This document shows positions 11,194 through 23,070 of a stretch of DNA of 64,000 nt, piece by piece. This DNA is from Micrasema longulum (lineage: Eukaryota > Arthropoda > Insecta > Trichoptera > Brachycentridae), in assembly GCA_022494885.1 (NCBI GenBank), contig JAGVSM010002817.1:105695-169694 (forward strand), read 5' to 3'. The notes under the pieces were generated by a model. It was not told where the DNA came from. It saw nothing but the letters and a program-made list of their open reading frames with translations, and did no database searches. The position numbers and the translations under genes were made by a program. Each line of letters starts with the position of its first letter. Position 1 is the first letter of the stretch.

Positions 11194-12290
11194 TATTGTA
11201 AACATAAACAGTGTATTCAACACGCCATGATGGGACGGCCAAAGTAGTTAACCTGGTATTTATCAGGGGCGAATTCTCCTTATAATCGATTATTTGCAGC
11301 TGACCATATTTTGTTGCCATCGAAAGTAATGTTTTATGTTACATTATTATTAGGAAAAAACACACTACAAAAAAAAAACATTGCATTTCTTCGGTTAGTA
11401 AATTTACTTCATACTCCTTTATTTCACACGGCGAGCCAGTTGCGCCTCTATCGACCAAATTACAGAAGATAACTCTGCTGAAGAAAAAACATGAATTTAA
11501 ATACACCTCGAACCCCAAAATATTACAATCATGTTCGAAAAATTACACTACGCGATTACAGTAAAATCTTGCAGCTTTCCTTAATGCAATTTAATCTTTC
11601 AACACTTCTTCATAAGGGCTATTATTCTTTTTTTAAATCTATTTGACTTAAGACGGTCCAAGGAAGGTGGCATTATACGCACTCGTTATGTGTGAGAAAA
11701 AGATTACGAATATATTTTGTATGTCTTAACACGGAAGTTACAATAATAGGTACTTGATAAGTATCGGTAGTTTTGTGAAATTTGTTGTAAAATAAATGAT
11801 AACGAATTGATATTTCAATCCATAATATTAGGTATCAGTATAAATCCTTCAGTGGGTTTTAAAAAAACAAAGGATCGCTCAACAAAAATAAAGAATACAT
11901 GATTTTTAAAATGTTTTTGTGCAGACTGATGACAGTTGAATTATAGGTTATTCTTCAGTATCTAATTAAACTTTCAAAATTATGTTTGAGTTATGATAAA
12001 AACGGTACTAGTGTATAGTGTTAAGAATAAATATAATATGTATAAAGAATTAAAAAATGCAAGATTTATGTCGTTTTGTGAATATTAATGTCATATAAAA
12101 ATCGATGAAACATTGATTCTAAAAATGTAATTTATATTTTGTTTAGTGAACTATCGTACTCAGTAAGGAATACTTTTGAATAATGAATTTTTTCTCTTAT
12201 TCACTAAGAAATAGTGTTTTATTTCAAGTATAGTATATTCAAAGTCAGACTTAAACAACGATGCACCAGTACGCTAATGAACTATACAGT
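11194..12290. other. Unassigned AT-rich sequence
   Basis: The segment 11221-11260 (CATGATGGGACGGCC then GTTAACCTGG) resembles 10802-10835 on the other side of MITE-E and MITE-A. The rest shows no gene, repeat end or tRNA-like head. Confidence 0.5.
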
Positions 12291-12304
12291 TTTATACATG
12301 AAAT

Positions 12305-12375
12305 AGCCGTGCGGATGAGTCGTTGCTTTCTTTTGACTAGGGCGGGGGTTCGATTCATTACGGGTTCCAGTTTTT
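12305..12375 (+). repeat. tRNA-like SINE head (unplaced family)
   Basis: TAGCCGTGCGGATGAGTCG resembles an A box, and GGGGGTTCGATTC, 38 bases later, a B box. A T run follows. The stems of a working tRNA cannot be closed, so a SINE head or tRNA pseudogene is more likely. Confidence 0.45.
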
Positions 12376-14695
12376 TTTTTGCAATTATGTTTTCTTTTAA
12401 ATGCATTTTTTTGTTAATCAAATGTTTGTGCTACATTAGAAAATATTTTTACTGAAACTATTAGCCATTAGTGCCATTTGTTGATCAAATATAAAATAGA
12501 CCCGTTTCACAACAGGCCAAGAGGCCCAATTACAGTGATAAATTACATTACAGAACACTGAGGCTTAAAAATCACATTTGTTTTTATTTTAAACTTTCCT
12601 ATAACAAGACATAGGTCATGTAAAGACCTATGTATTCATTTCTAATACTAGTGTCTAGTAATAAGTACGTATCTTGTATGCTGTTAACTGGAATCTTGCC
12701 TCCTCGAGTTGGCCACAACCGGAGACAGGAGACCCATTAGAGTGGAAACTGATGCAGCTACTGTACATCCTCTTGACCGATACATTGACTACACATCTTA
12801 AGCGAGCGAACATTCAGAAGCCGCTACTATTAAGTCAAATTTGCATAAAAATGTCGTATGGGCTTCGTCCCCTTTTTTTATCATGTCCTTGACTTCGTTC
12901 ATAAATTATTCCCGCTAATGATTTTTGTCAAAGTTTCAAAGTCTCAACAGTAAATGTTTTTTCGTTTCAATTTGATTTGACATTGCTTCATTTGTTTTCT
13001 CCTATATATTCATGAGTTATCTAAAAAAATGTGTAATTTGTTGTATCCGCTTTTGATCCGCTCCGGTTGAAATGTAATATTTATTGAAAAGGGTGTTTAA
13101 CACCGCAATATTTCATATTTAGGCACCTAAAGGGTAAGACTAATCATCTTGCCTTAATGTAACTAAAAATGATTGAAGTTGCGGTATTAGTATTAGTCTT
13201 CAAAAGCTGTGCCCTAAACACCATTAGGTGCTGATAAGGAAATAATAGTATTTTTTTCGTAAATAGTTATTTCACATCAATCGGGATAGTTTTTTTTTAT
13301 CAGTTTTCAAATGATTTTTTATTTGTTTGAAAAAGTTTTTTTTTTTTTAATGATACGCATATTATATTTATTAATTTTATACTTAACGTTATTACCTATA
13401 TGATGGGGCAGGATGCTAGTGTTGAAAGAGGGAGTTCGTTTTACAATTTATGTTACAGTTACCTTTTTCTAATATTTTGTATGTTTGTTATAAATAATGT
13501 AATTATCGTTAATTTAGTCTTAACCGGAGCTTTGTGTATCTAGTATCTTCCATCTACATTTTAAACTCTAATCTTCCTCACCTAAGCTGCTTTTGACAGA
13601 CATTCTCGAACAAGGCCATTAACAACTTATTTATTCACGTGTCTCTATTATTCGGTAATTATTCAATAAAATATTTCTTCGATTATGTTATTTTGAATTT
13701 TCGTTGTGTTTGCTTTCTTTTCTCTAAGTTCAATGCCATCGAGTTAAAAAAACCTGTGTAAATAAAGCATTTCATTGAATTGTTTATAAGCACGTCTTGT
13801 TTTATCAATAAATTTGTATACGATTTATTGTAATAATGTTTACGCATTCGGCGCCTACGCTACATAGTAAAATATTTTAACAACTATTTCATTTGAGTTA
13901 ACGTATCGCGTCTGTCTCGTCACTCGTCAACATGCATTAGAATTATTTTCATACTTTACAAATCTTTTAAGAAATTGTTCTTTTGATAGTGCGATTATTA
14001 TATATTATTACTGCGCAGTTCGCACCCTTCGATCAAATCCTTTCGCTGAATCAAAATAAAACATTATACAGGGTGCTTAGGGAGTAAAGCGTAATAACCG
14101 GTCTACGGTATACTGTCAACCCAGCCCTTAGTGAGTGATGCGTCATGTACCGAGTAGCGGTGCATTGCACCCTTCGCCTCCGTCCGACGTTGGATTAGTA
14201 ACCCAGTTTAGGGATGTTGCACTAGGGGACACAGTAAATGGGATCGTCATCTGTGGATAAACATCGGATCGATGTGGAGACAATAGCTTGACTCACCTAC
14301 GCCCTCCTGCCTCTGTACACTCACTATTTGTATTTAGGTACGTCATTTACTCGTAGATTAGTTCTTAACAATGAATTGACAGGCGCCATTCGGCAATTGC
14401 AAAATATTGTAAAAAGGTATCTTATCTTTCATTGTTTTAAATGTGCTGCATTGAACGCTCCGTTACTGTCAGCGAATGATTCTCCTTCGTCTTTATTTGA
14501 ATGGCCTGTAAAGCAATTTACTATTGTCAACATATTATAAATATGACTCACTAAACAGACGTAAACTCAACACGTCAATATCCTTTCATTTGTTTCCGAT
14601 GCAACAATGAGGCGTTTTATTCGAACATCGCTTTGTTATGCACTTTTCAGAATTCCATTTGTTGAACCTTGCATGGTGATGCTGAGCAAATAGAA
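12376..14695. other. Mostly quiet sequence, one unexplained patch
   Basis: 12674-12892 is GC-richer and keeps an open frame (MYAVNWNLASSSWPQPETGD...) with no family I can name. An imperfect inverted repeat at 13121-13222 pairs AGGCACCTAAAGGG with CCATTAGGTGCT and AAGACTAAT with ATTAGTCTT. 14060-14310 is a second GC-richer stretch without a coding or repeat assignment. Confidence 0.4.
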
Positions 14696-14698
14696 CTT

Positions 14699-14870
14699 GT
14701 GTCGGGAATCGAGACAAATAAAGTTCTAGAACCTTCGGGTTCCATATGACCCTCCTGGGAGGGGCCTGTCGGTGAAGCCCAACCCTTATTTGAACAGCTT
14801 CACCGACACATTTGTTTAATTATGTCTGCTAGAAACTGCTTTCGGTGGAGGGTTCGTCTCCCGCTGAGGG
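14699..14870 (+). other. Multi-hairpin segment, function unknown
   Basis: Three stems stand side by side. They are GAACC-TTCG-GGTTC (14729-14742, a UUCG tetraloop if transcribed), CCCTCC-TG-GGAGGG (14750-14763) and TGTCGGTGAAGC/GCTTCACCGACA (14767-14778 with 14797-14808, perfect 12 bp). A T-arm-like GGGTTCGTCTCCC follows at about 14851-14863. This could be a structured RNA, a SINE remnant or a transposon end. No second copy was seen in the window. Confidence 0.45.
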
Positions 14871-15035
14871 GAAAATAAATTGTTTAAAAATTATCGCGAC
14901 AAAAACCGATGTTCGTTTAAACGTTTTTTATGCTTACATCGCATCGTAAAAAAATCATCCAAAGCATACATCCCTCTTAAAAATGCACAAAGTTAATCAC
15001 ATATAACATGATTATCAAATAATGACGGTTACATT

Positions 15036-15085
15036 TTTTATTTATATTTTATTTTATTTAACAAACTTACGGACAATGTCCAATT
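15036..15085 (-). mobile_element. LINE 3' end with GGACATTGTCC hairpin
   Basis: On the minus strand TTGGACATTGTCCGTAAG is followed by an AAATAAAAT-type tail. The plus-strand copy at 44150-44189 has TGGACAATGTCCGTTAATAA and an (AATA)n tail. Sequence upstream, up to about 15180, may belong to the element. Confidence 0.55.
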
Positions 15086-15130
15086 TAAACAAATCATATA
15101 ACGAAAAACAATAATAATACAGTCACAAGT

Positions 15131-16383
15131 AATAGAAGCAATACAACAAAGAAAAGCAAAGACGAATTAATACATTAGACTGGCATTATGGAATCCAGGT
15201 TAATTCTATAAAAGTACAGTAAATTTATTGGGAATATTTTTTTTTAGTTTGTTTGTAAAAATAAATAAATTTACAACCAAAATAATTAAGATCTTGATTT
15301 TCATTTCATAGCGGCTCATAATATTTTAGTTTATTTTTTCATGTTTTTAATTAAAAAAATGCTATGATATATGTAATATTTTAACTAATTTTATCTGTTT
15401 AATTAACATTAAAAAATTATAACGCACTTATTATATCATTAATTTGCCCGATCAAATCCTTCTGTTAACATATTGTCTACAAACTATTGAACCCTCCTAA
15501 GGATCAACTCCATCCGACATATTAACATGTTCCTTTCATACCGTGTGGCGTCTACCGGTTTGCTAATCCCTTGCGGCTCAGGGTAATCGTAAACCAAGTT
15601 ATTGTTTGTGTTTAATTAGGTCAATTTGGTTAACTTTCATGACTAAATTTAATGCTAATCATAATTTTATTGTTTTGTCTTTTATAAATACTTATTTATT
15701 ATGTAGGTACCAGCGGCGAGTCGTCGAAATAAGCGATTATGCACAGCTTACCATTATATTTGACTTTCTATAATACTGTTTATAGGAACTATGTTAATGG
15801 GAAAATAATTAAAATATTGTTTACTTATTTCAAATCACCACCACGGTTTATAGCTTCCCACAAAAAAAAACTATAAAGTGCGCCCAGCCCGTTCTCAGTG
15901 AACGATGAAACTAGCCGATTACATTAGCTTATTCCTCCATACAAAAAAGTACACTGTATTTTACACCTTAACCTAGTCGCGATTTTTCAGTGCTAAAGCG
16001 ATCCTGCAGATTACAAATATTATTTGCAGATTTTTCTATTTGCAAACTAGTATTTCGATCAATTTTTCTGAAGGACTATTTTTCTTTGGTGGGATACCGT
16101 TGACATATTATGTATCATATAGGACATGTGGCGTTCGAAGTGGCCGTTTGTGGCATTATTCATTTTAAAAGGAATCGGCCAGTGCTCAGTGTTGACATTT
16201 CAATCATATTGCAAATATCTGCTGAATGTCATTTTGGTATTTTTTAATAAACTTTTGTACAAGTGTTGCATTAAAATAATGTAGAATAAAGCTACGTATA
16301 TCACTAAGTCAATAATATTTTTTGTATTAGTTGATTTCCACAGAACCGCGTGAAAAATATCCATTTATAATTATATTACTTAT
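15131..16383. other. Unassigned AT-rich sequence
   Basis: No open frame longer than 60 codons and no repeat shared with the window. 15480-15600 and 15880-16000 are slightly less AT-rich. Confidence 0.5.
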
Positions 16384-16775
16384 ATATCGTGGGTATTTTG
16401 GCAAAAAACGTTAACTCGAAAATATGCGAATTTGACTTAATAAAGTAAAGTTGTAAAGTTTTTAACGCTCTACAAACTGGGAAAAATACACTAAGTCATA
16501 TTAAATTTCACATATATGTAGTTTTAAAAATAAATTTAAGGTTAAGTCGTATACTCGGTATTTTATTCAGGCTAAAAGCTTTAAATAACTTAATCTTAAA
16601 TAAATATAAAATTAAAAAACGGATAAATTAAAAACATGTTCTTAAATGAGCACTTAATATCTTAGTATATTTAAATAAGATATAAAAGAGTAAAATTGGA
16701 AAAAAAACTAAAATGCTTGATTTCTCAAAATAGGGATTTGAGAGTTAAAGCTTTTTGCCAGTATACCCACGATAT
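16384..16775. mobile_element. MITE-I, 392 bp
   Basis: ATATCGTGGGTATTTTGGCA at the left pairs with the reverse complement ATATCGTGGGTATACTGGCA at the right. The arms continue to TTAACTC. TA dinucleotides at both ends would suit a Tc1/mariner-type target. The interior is AT-rich and non-coding. Confidence 0.8.
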
Positions 16776-17294
16776 TACCTATGTACTTATATGTAGGTAC
16801 AAATTAATTATCATTTTTTGTACATTACCTATAAAATAAATCCCTGCTCGCTACTGGTAGGTACGCTAGCATATATTTACATTGGCATTACTTTTTTGCC
16901 TGTGAAAATTTCTTCTTACTAACTAAAACTCAATACTGTGTGCACGACATTGCAACGCTACTGTAAGATACGAGTAAGTATACCCCCAGCCCCCAGCTAT
17001 TGTGTAAACGTATCACATTTCCCAATTCAATCAAACTTTTTCATTTTTGTCGCCACCCTATTGATTAATGTATTTGTCCGTGTATTCCAGTTCGCCGAGT
17101 GCCTCGTTTCACCCCCGCAGGCGAATTTGAATTTAAATTGGTTTATTTGCGAGGCCAATAAGGGGCTGGCTTACCCCACTGAATAAGGATTAGGTTTGCT
17201 ACACACATGCCAGTTTTTAGATCATCGTCACTCGATCAGACTTCGATAGGATCATACAAATCTCCTAAAATCAATTATTTATCTTTTTCATTTA

Positions 17295-17677
17295 ATGAGG
17301 AAGATCAGTGGTTTTTTTTATTTGTTAATAGACTATCAAACTAAACCAAACTTTTTGTTTTCATGTTTCGTATTATCATAGTTAAGTTTTCTTATTTTTT
17401 TATTACTTAAGACGTCACTTGTTATCTTCGATGAGTTGTCCCGATTGGTGGATTGACTTTCCGAAATCGAAAATCAATTACAATACTGTATCATTGGTTG
17501 ATTTAGAAGTACTTATGACGACAATTAAAGTAGTTCATGTTTATTAAAATCGTTTTTATTAATTTTTTCATACATTTTCGATAAACTTCGCCATATAATT
17601 AAAAATGCTCTATTTTTTACCGCGAATAAAAAACCATTTTTCATATCCAAAATCCCGTAGCACTGAACTTCCTCATT
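17295..17677 (-). mobile_element. MITE-D, copy 1 (inverted)
   Basis: Both ends match the MITE-D family. The right end, read on minus, is AATGAGGAAGTTCAGTGCTA then CGGGATTT. The left end, read on minus, has GTTTGATAGTCTATTAAC then CACTGATCTTCCTCATT. The interior has AAATCAACCAATGAT, GATTTTCGATTTC and GACGTC as in the other copies (32451, 51670, 54904). Confidence 0.85.
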
Positions 17678-19480
17678 ATTATAGTGGTAATAAGGTTACT
17701 AAGGTAATTTTGCATAAACCCATCGCAGTTTTACTGCTATATTGCATTGATCCATTAATACCTTTATACTTTGTGAATACGCATACTAGACTCGCATTGA
17801 AAAAAACAACCCAGGACCGATATTTCAAAAACGCACTGAATTTTAAATAATTTATTCCCTTCAATTACTTTAAAGTCCGCTTGTCAATGTTTTCCTTGCA
17901 AATATTTTAGAACTTCCATATTCTTTTTAATGTTTTTTACTTCCAAATCAGTTTCTTCGGATGATACATTACAGTGTGTACATCAGATGTATATTCTCAA
18001 TTTCATTGCATATTTATGTGAATAATATTATATTTTTATCAATGAAATGAATTGATTACATTATTTGGTCGATGATCCTGCGCTGGCGTTAATCTTTGAA
18101 TATTTAAGTTTTTATAAGAATATTTGCTGTATATTATATTTCATTGATTAATTATAATATTGCGCATGTTTTAACATTTATTGTTCCGTGTAATCACTGC
18201 GACTCGTAATTAAATAATTCACGTTATTTTGCATAAATTTACAAACTGGTTTTTTCTTTACTTCTCAATACGGGTTCGGAGACCTATCTACCAAAATTAT
18301 TGCACATAAACTATAAACCTATTTGAATCTATAAACCATGTGTTTAAATAAAACAGCTTTTTGCGCAAATCTTCGCCAGTCAGTTGGACGCGAGTAAAAC
18401 ACTGTCCGTGTCTAAAATATGTCGAACTGATTGGAGCTTTTGCGTTGCTCATCTTTGCGAGATGCCGAAATTAATCTGGGCGTGAGCTTCGCCGCTGGCC
18501 ACTGCAATTTGTAATGGCATAATAATAATTATCACTCTTTACTTCATAAAAATTTAACTTTTCCCTCTAACCAATTATTTCAGGAAGCTGAACTTTTAAA
18601 GCTACGAGTAATTTATTGCCAGCAATGTCTTAAATATGTTTTTATACGCCAACATTTATTTCCTAAATAAATTAATCGATCTAGTCAAAGATTGAATAGT
18701 TTACTTGAAATCCCTTATTATAAATCCAGACTCAGCCAAAGACACTCATTTTTCATAGCTCCAAAACTGTTCCAAGGCATTTCATAAGGACATTATGATA
18801 GAGATTAATTATTTGAATTTGTTTCGATGAAATTTTTTGTTGAAATTATAGATAAAAAAAGAACTTTTTATTTTAATTAATAGAATATACTTTTACTGTA
18901 ATTTTCTTATTTTCAACGACAAAAAAAAAGTGTTTTAATATTAGCATTCATTGTTGAACTTTTTGATATCTATCGTAGTATTCCAGTAGACTTTATTTAA
19001 ATTAATAATAAAATGTATACCCACACACCGGCAATGCCTTTGTGGGAGTTTTTGTTGTGTAAATGTATATATTTTTATATATTTGTAACTTATGTACATC
19101 TATTGTAAAAAGAAAATTATAAAAAATGAAAAGGGTATGTTTTAAACCTTACATCAATTCATTACTAAAATTAAACATGTCAATCGATTATTATAAGATG
19201 ATATGTTGTATAATTTTAAGTTATTTTTTTTATAAATCTTGGGTAAAAAGAAAATGTATGTTTTAAAAAAATAAGCCAAATATGTAAGTATTATAATTTT
19301 TTTTAAAGGCAGATATGCCGTTTATGTTAATAAAATAAAATAAAATTGCGAATGAATTATTTCTGAAAATCTTTGAATGAACTAATAAACCAAATGATCG
19401 TAAGTCGTTCTTAAAAAACGTATCTCCCCCAAAATAGTTCACCATAAAACCAGAAGGGTTGGAGGATCTCTCGGCAGCCC
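17678..19480. other. Unassigned sequence
   Basis: Open frames at 17605-17864 on both strands are partly MITE-D. A possible splice acceptor (CCAATTATTTCAG, ending 18582) precedes 28 open codons (EAELLKLRVIYCQQCL...), but I see no usable donor. Confidence 0.4.
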
Positions 19481-19481
19481 C

Positions 19482-19560
19482 CGTGATATTATAGTTAAGA
19501 CGCTTGTTTGCCAAGTTTTTAAGACCCCAAGACGGGATCGATTCTCGGGGACATCACAAT
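19482..19560 (+). repeat. Degenerate tRNA-like head
   Basis: GTGATATTATAGTTAAGACG resembles the start and A box of the SINE heads at 53078 and 59974. GGGATCGATTCTCGGGG resembles a B box with its stem. The body does not match SINE-2 clearly. Confidence 0.4.
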
Positions 19561-19771
19561 ATAGTTTGAATTTTAACAAAATAGCGTAGTGATATAATTG
19601 CACACGGTAAGCTGATTTCGCATGCTATTGAAATGAAATAAAAATATCAATAACTGCCGTCACTAAACTGGTATTCGCCGGGGTTATTATTCCCCAGTGT
19701 CCCGGTGATTTAACTTCGGATCCTAGCCATCGGACGTTGAGCGGAATACTAAGTGACAAGGTACTGTCGCG

Positions 19772-19822
19772 TAGGTGACACGGCGATAAGTTACCTTCGC
19801 GAAAATCGCCGTCAAGTGTCAA
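19772..19822. repeat. Hairpin GACACGGCGAT / ATCGCCGTCAAGTGTC
   Basis: An inverted repeat with a 17-base loop and a 3-base bulge lies inside a GC-richer stretch (19640-19830). GCCGTCACTAA at about 19655 repeats part of the arm. It may be the end of an unrecognised inverted-repeat element. Confidence 0.4.
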
Positions 19823-20500
19823 TAAGCTTATTCCCTATGCATAAACTGCTATATGTTGACGCCGTTATGCGTTAGTTTACTTTTTCCCCCCTCTTTAATG
19901 TTTGCATAGCTTGTCTCGGTTGTTTTCTCGAATATAAATGATACGGTTAGCCGACCACACTTCCGTTTTCAATACTGAAGTGTTACTAAAATGCATTCAT
20001 CGGGTATAAATAATAATTTTTAATTGATTTACAAGCGATTGTCTTCACCGTGAAGTCGTGATTGTAAATAGTATGTGATATGGTTAATCACTCATTTATT
20101 TGGTTTTCATATCGACTTTTACATTTTTTAAATATTTACGTATAGTAAAAACTAACGCGCAAACTCTCGCATGAATAAATAAATAATTTATCGTTTGATT
20201 AAGAAACTTGTTTCTGGTTTATATTATGATATAGAAGTAAGTACGTAAGTTCAGGGAGGTTTTCATTTTTAACATTATGTTTTGCTTCAGCTTTGATTTT
20301 TTTAAATGGTTGTTAATTTTAGTCTCTGCGGTTGGTCTGTAATAATTATAAAAATTTAATTTTAAAAATTTGCTTTTGTTTTCCTTTTAACGTAAGTATT
20401 CCTGTATCTACATACTTAAAAAGAAATAGCAAAATACATCGTTGCGTTATAGGCATGTAAAATAAACGAATTTCGTTATTTTCTTAACTAATTTTTCCTC

Positions 20501-20568
20501 AATTTATTTATTTATTTAGAATACAAACAGATGTACAGGTTCAATGATTATAAATAGAAACTATAACA
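20501..20568 (-). mobile_element. LINE 3' end, AAATA tail (copy 1)
   Basis: Minus-strand TAGTTTCTATTTATAATCAT, CTGTACATCTGTTTGTATTC and an (AAAT)n tail. The same block occurs at 42729-42785 on the same strand, with only a few differences. Confidence 0.6.
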
Positions 20569-22342
20569 ATGTATGTATAAAAATAATAGGGCCTGCCATC
20601 CAATAACGTGTATTCTCACTTAGTTATACTATGATAAAGCCTTTCCACAAGTTCACGAATGCTGTTCGAAAATATATATTTTTTCATTTAAAGATTATCC
20701 CGTTAATGTTGTGAAGCATATTTTTTAATCATATTATATTATAAATATTTTTTACATTTTAAAATTAACATTTGATGTTCATAATGTCCCCTCTTTCTCA
20801 CCTCTTGAGTAATAATGTAAACAATCACTCCCCAAATGTTGCTATCTCGACATCGGTCTGCAGATAAACACATTTTGCTATCGGATCACTTGTCATAATG
20901 AGCGTCACAACCAAAAATGTGACTTGCGTGCCTATATTTATATATATTTGCTTTAATTAAGCGAGAATGTTATAATTGGATGTAATGTATTTATAAGAGT
21001 TCCTTTCCTTCATTATATTACGTTTTTTTATGTTTCTATTTTTAATGTTATTGTTGGCCGTTTTCAACATTTCAAAAGAAACATTGGCAATTATTGTTAT
21101 TTTCGTACAGCCGGTCAAGTTCAATCCAGAACGAAATTAATAATTATATCACAAGGTTTTATGTTTTCTTATTTTTACTGTGACAAAAGATTTTTATTAC
21201 AAATTTAGAAAAGTTTTCAATTACCTTTTAACGTTCTAACAAAACGATGAAATCAAATCACTGTGATGTGTATAATATTTTGTAATATTTTTTTATCAAT
21301 TTATTATTAATTGTATCTAATTCATTATTATTTTTGTTTTAGGTATGGATTCAGACTAATAAACAACAGTGGTATGAGTTTTTAAAACAATATTTAATTT
21401 TAAGCATTATAATTAATAACTGTATGACATAATGTTAGTAAATATGTGTATATAACTATATTATTTATTGAATCGCCATTAACTTTGTAGAATAACATAA
21501 TTAAAAACACTGTCGTGGTTAAGTTTTATATTTTTATGCGTGTTCAGGAAACTGGATAGAAAGCCCACTTATTCCTAATACAGGTGACACGATATCGTAC
21601 AATTGACGTATTTAACAGATTATAGAAAATCCCCAACCCCCCTATGATTAAATTTAAAAATTATCTTGCATTTGATTTAGTTTCCAGCGAATCTAAGTTT
21701 GATTACAATGGGCAAATAAGACGGTCGGTGATACTGTAATATTTTCGCTGTTGAAAAATAGGAACCATTTTCCGATGTATTTATTCTTCACATTATTTTT
21801 ATTCTATGTTTGTATACTTAGCACTCCTACGCCAGGCAAGTGTCCGATATGAATATTTACATTAAGGTAAAGTGATTCTACGTTATCGTATTCCTAGTTC
21901 CTAGTTCCTAGCAATGCCTTATTGGTTACCAAAATAATGTAAACGTATCGATGCTGAAATTATTACACTCGTATGATAGATAGGTAACTAAACAAGTATA
22001 CCCTTTCAGTAATTTCGGTTTGTCATCTGAAAAACGATTACAGATAACAATTTATTGCAGGTACTGATAAAAATATCAGTAATTTAAAAAAGATTTCGTT
22101 TTGTTCGATTGATTTTTTGCATGTTTTATTGTAATTCACATTCCGTGAACACTGAGTAATAATGTTGAACGATAAATGGATGTTCAGAAGTCACTTGTAC
22201 TTTTGTCGTAGTTAGGCATATTCCTTGAAAAACATGAATCCCTTTTCACAAACATCCTTTTTACTATTCATATTATTATTATTTTGTAATACACTAAATT
22301 TATTTGTCAATTTTTTAAATGTGTAAATGGGGGCTAAATTTC
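20569..22342. other. Unassigned AT-rich sequence
   Basis: No coding signal. A short run of three CCTAGTT units is at 21893-21912. A candidate acceptor at 21342 (TTTTGTTTTAG) is followed by a short frame only. Confidence 0.5.
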
Positions 22343-22480
22343 TAACTGTCTATGCGCTCTGTAGCTGCAAGACGTCCTGTAATCTAGCTCCTATCTGTTA
22401 TAATTTTTGATTGATCTTAATTGAAAACGAGGAACTAGAATCCCAACCGTCCATGCGCTCTGTAGCTGCAAGACGTACTG
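22343..22480. repeat. 36-bp direct repeat, 102-bp spacing
   Basis: ATGCGCTCTGTAGCTGCAAG then ACGTNCTG occurs at 22343-22379 and 22445-22480. The copies differ by only a few bases. The sequence between them is AT-rich and unrelated. Confidence 0.75.
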
Positions 22481-22699
22481 GGATATTTATTAATTGTACA
22501 GCGCCCTTGAGGTGATTTTCACAAAAATGGCGCTTTATAAATTATCCAACTATATATATATGAAATTACGAATGGATTTCTGATGCGTTTCTCGTATTCA
22601 ACACGTCAGCCGCTCGCTGCTATACGAAAGGAATATGCAACCTTACCTTGTATTTGCTATAAATGATAGCTTGTATCATTTTCTCGAGTATTTAAGATG

Positions 22700-23070
22700 A
22701 CAAAGCGCATGTTTATGCACATTTCTACTCTCAAGGCTCGTTCTATACTCCATGCGGTGCATAACGGCGCGGCCGGGCTCGCATTAAGCTGCACGGCGAA
22801 CGGCCTCGGTCAGATGATTAGATCACACGGCACACGGCACACGAGGTAAGCGGAGAATGCACTTCCCACTGCAGACACGCAACCTACCTACTCTGCCCGA
22901 GGTAATACCTATACATTATATATACTCGGGCTGCAGCGACCGACCGACCGACCTTACCTAGCAGTACCTAGTACCTCTGCTCTCCTACTCGGTAGTCTCA
23001 GTACCTGGGCGTGCAGTGCACTGCACGCCCGCACGGCACATGGCTGCGTTAGAAGATTATTGTTTGCTAT
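22700..23070. other. GC-rich island with 24-bp perfect palindrome
   Basis: This stretch is far more GC-rich than the window. It holds GCGCGGCCGGGC, CACGGCA repeats (22825-22845), four CGAC units (about 22929-22944), several ACCTAGTACC-type repeats and a perfect palindrome at 23007-23030 (GGGCGTGCAGTG and its complement). No long open frame was seen. A plus-strand CACGAGGTAAGC (about 22840-22851) looks like a splice donor. A promoter with a 5' UTR exon is possible and unproven. Confidence 0.45.

Noticed and set aside
14699..14870. Hammerhead ribozyme
   Set aside because: The stems are there, but the conserved CTGATGA and GAAA core is not.
18583..18669. Possible exon after the acceptor at 18582
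   Set aside because: The frame is open for 28 codons after a good acceptor but ends in a stop with no donor or polyadenylation signal close by, so support is too thin.
22916..22948. Telomeric or other long simple-repeat array
   Set aside because: Only four CGAC units are present. No TTAGG arrays were found anywhere in the window.
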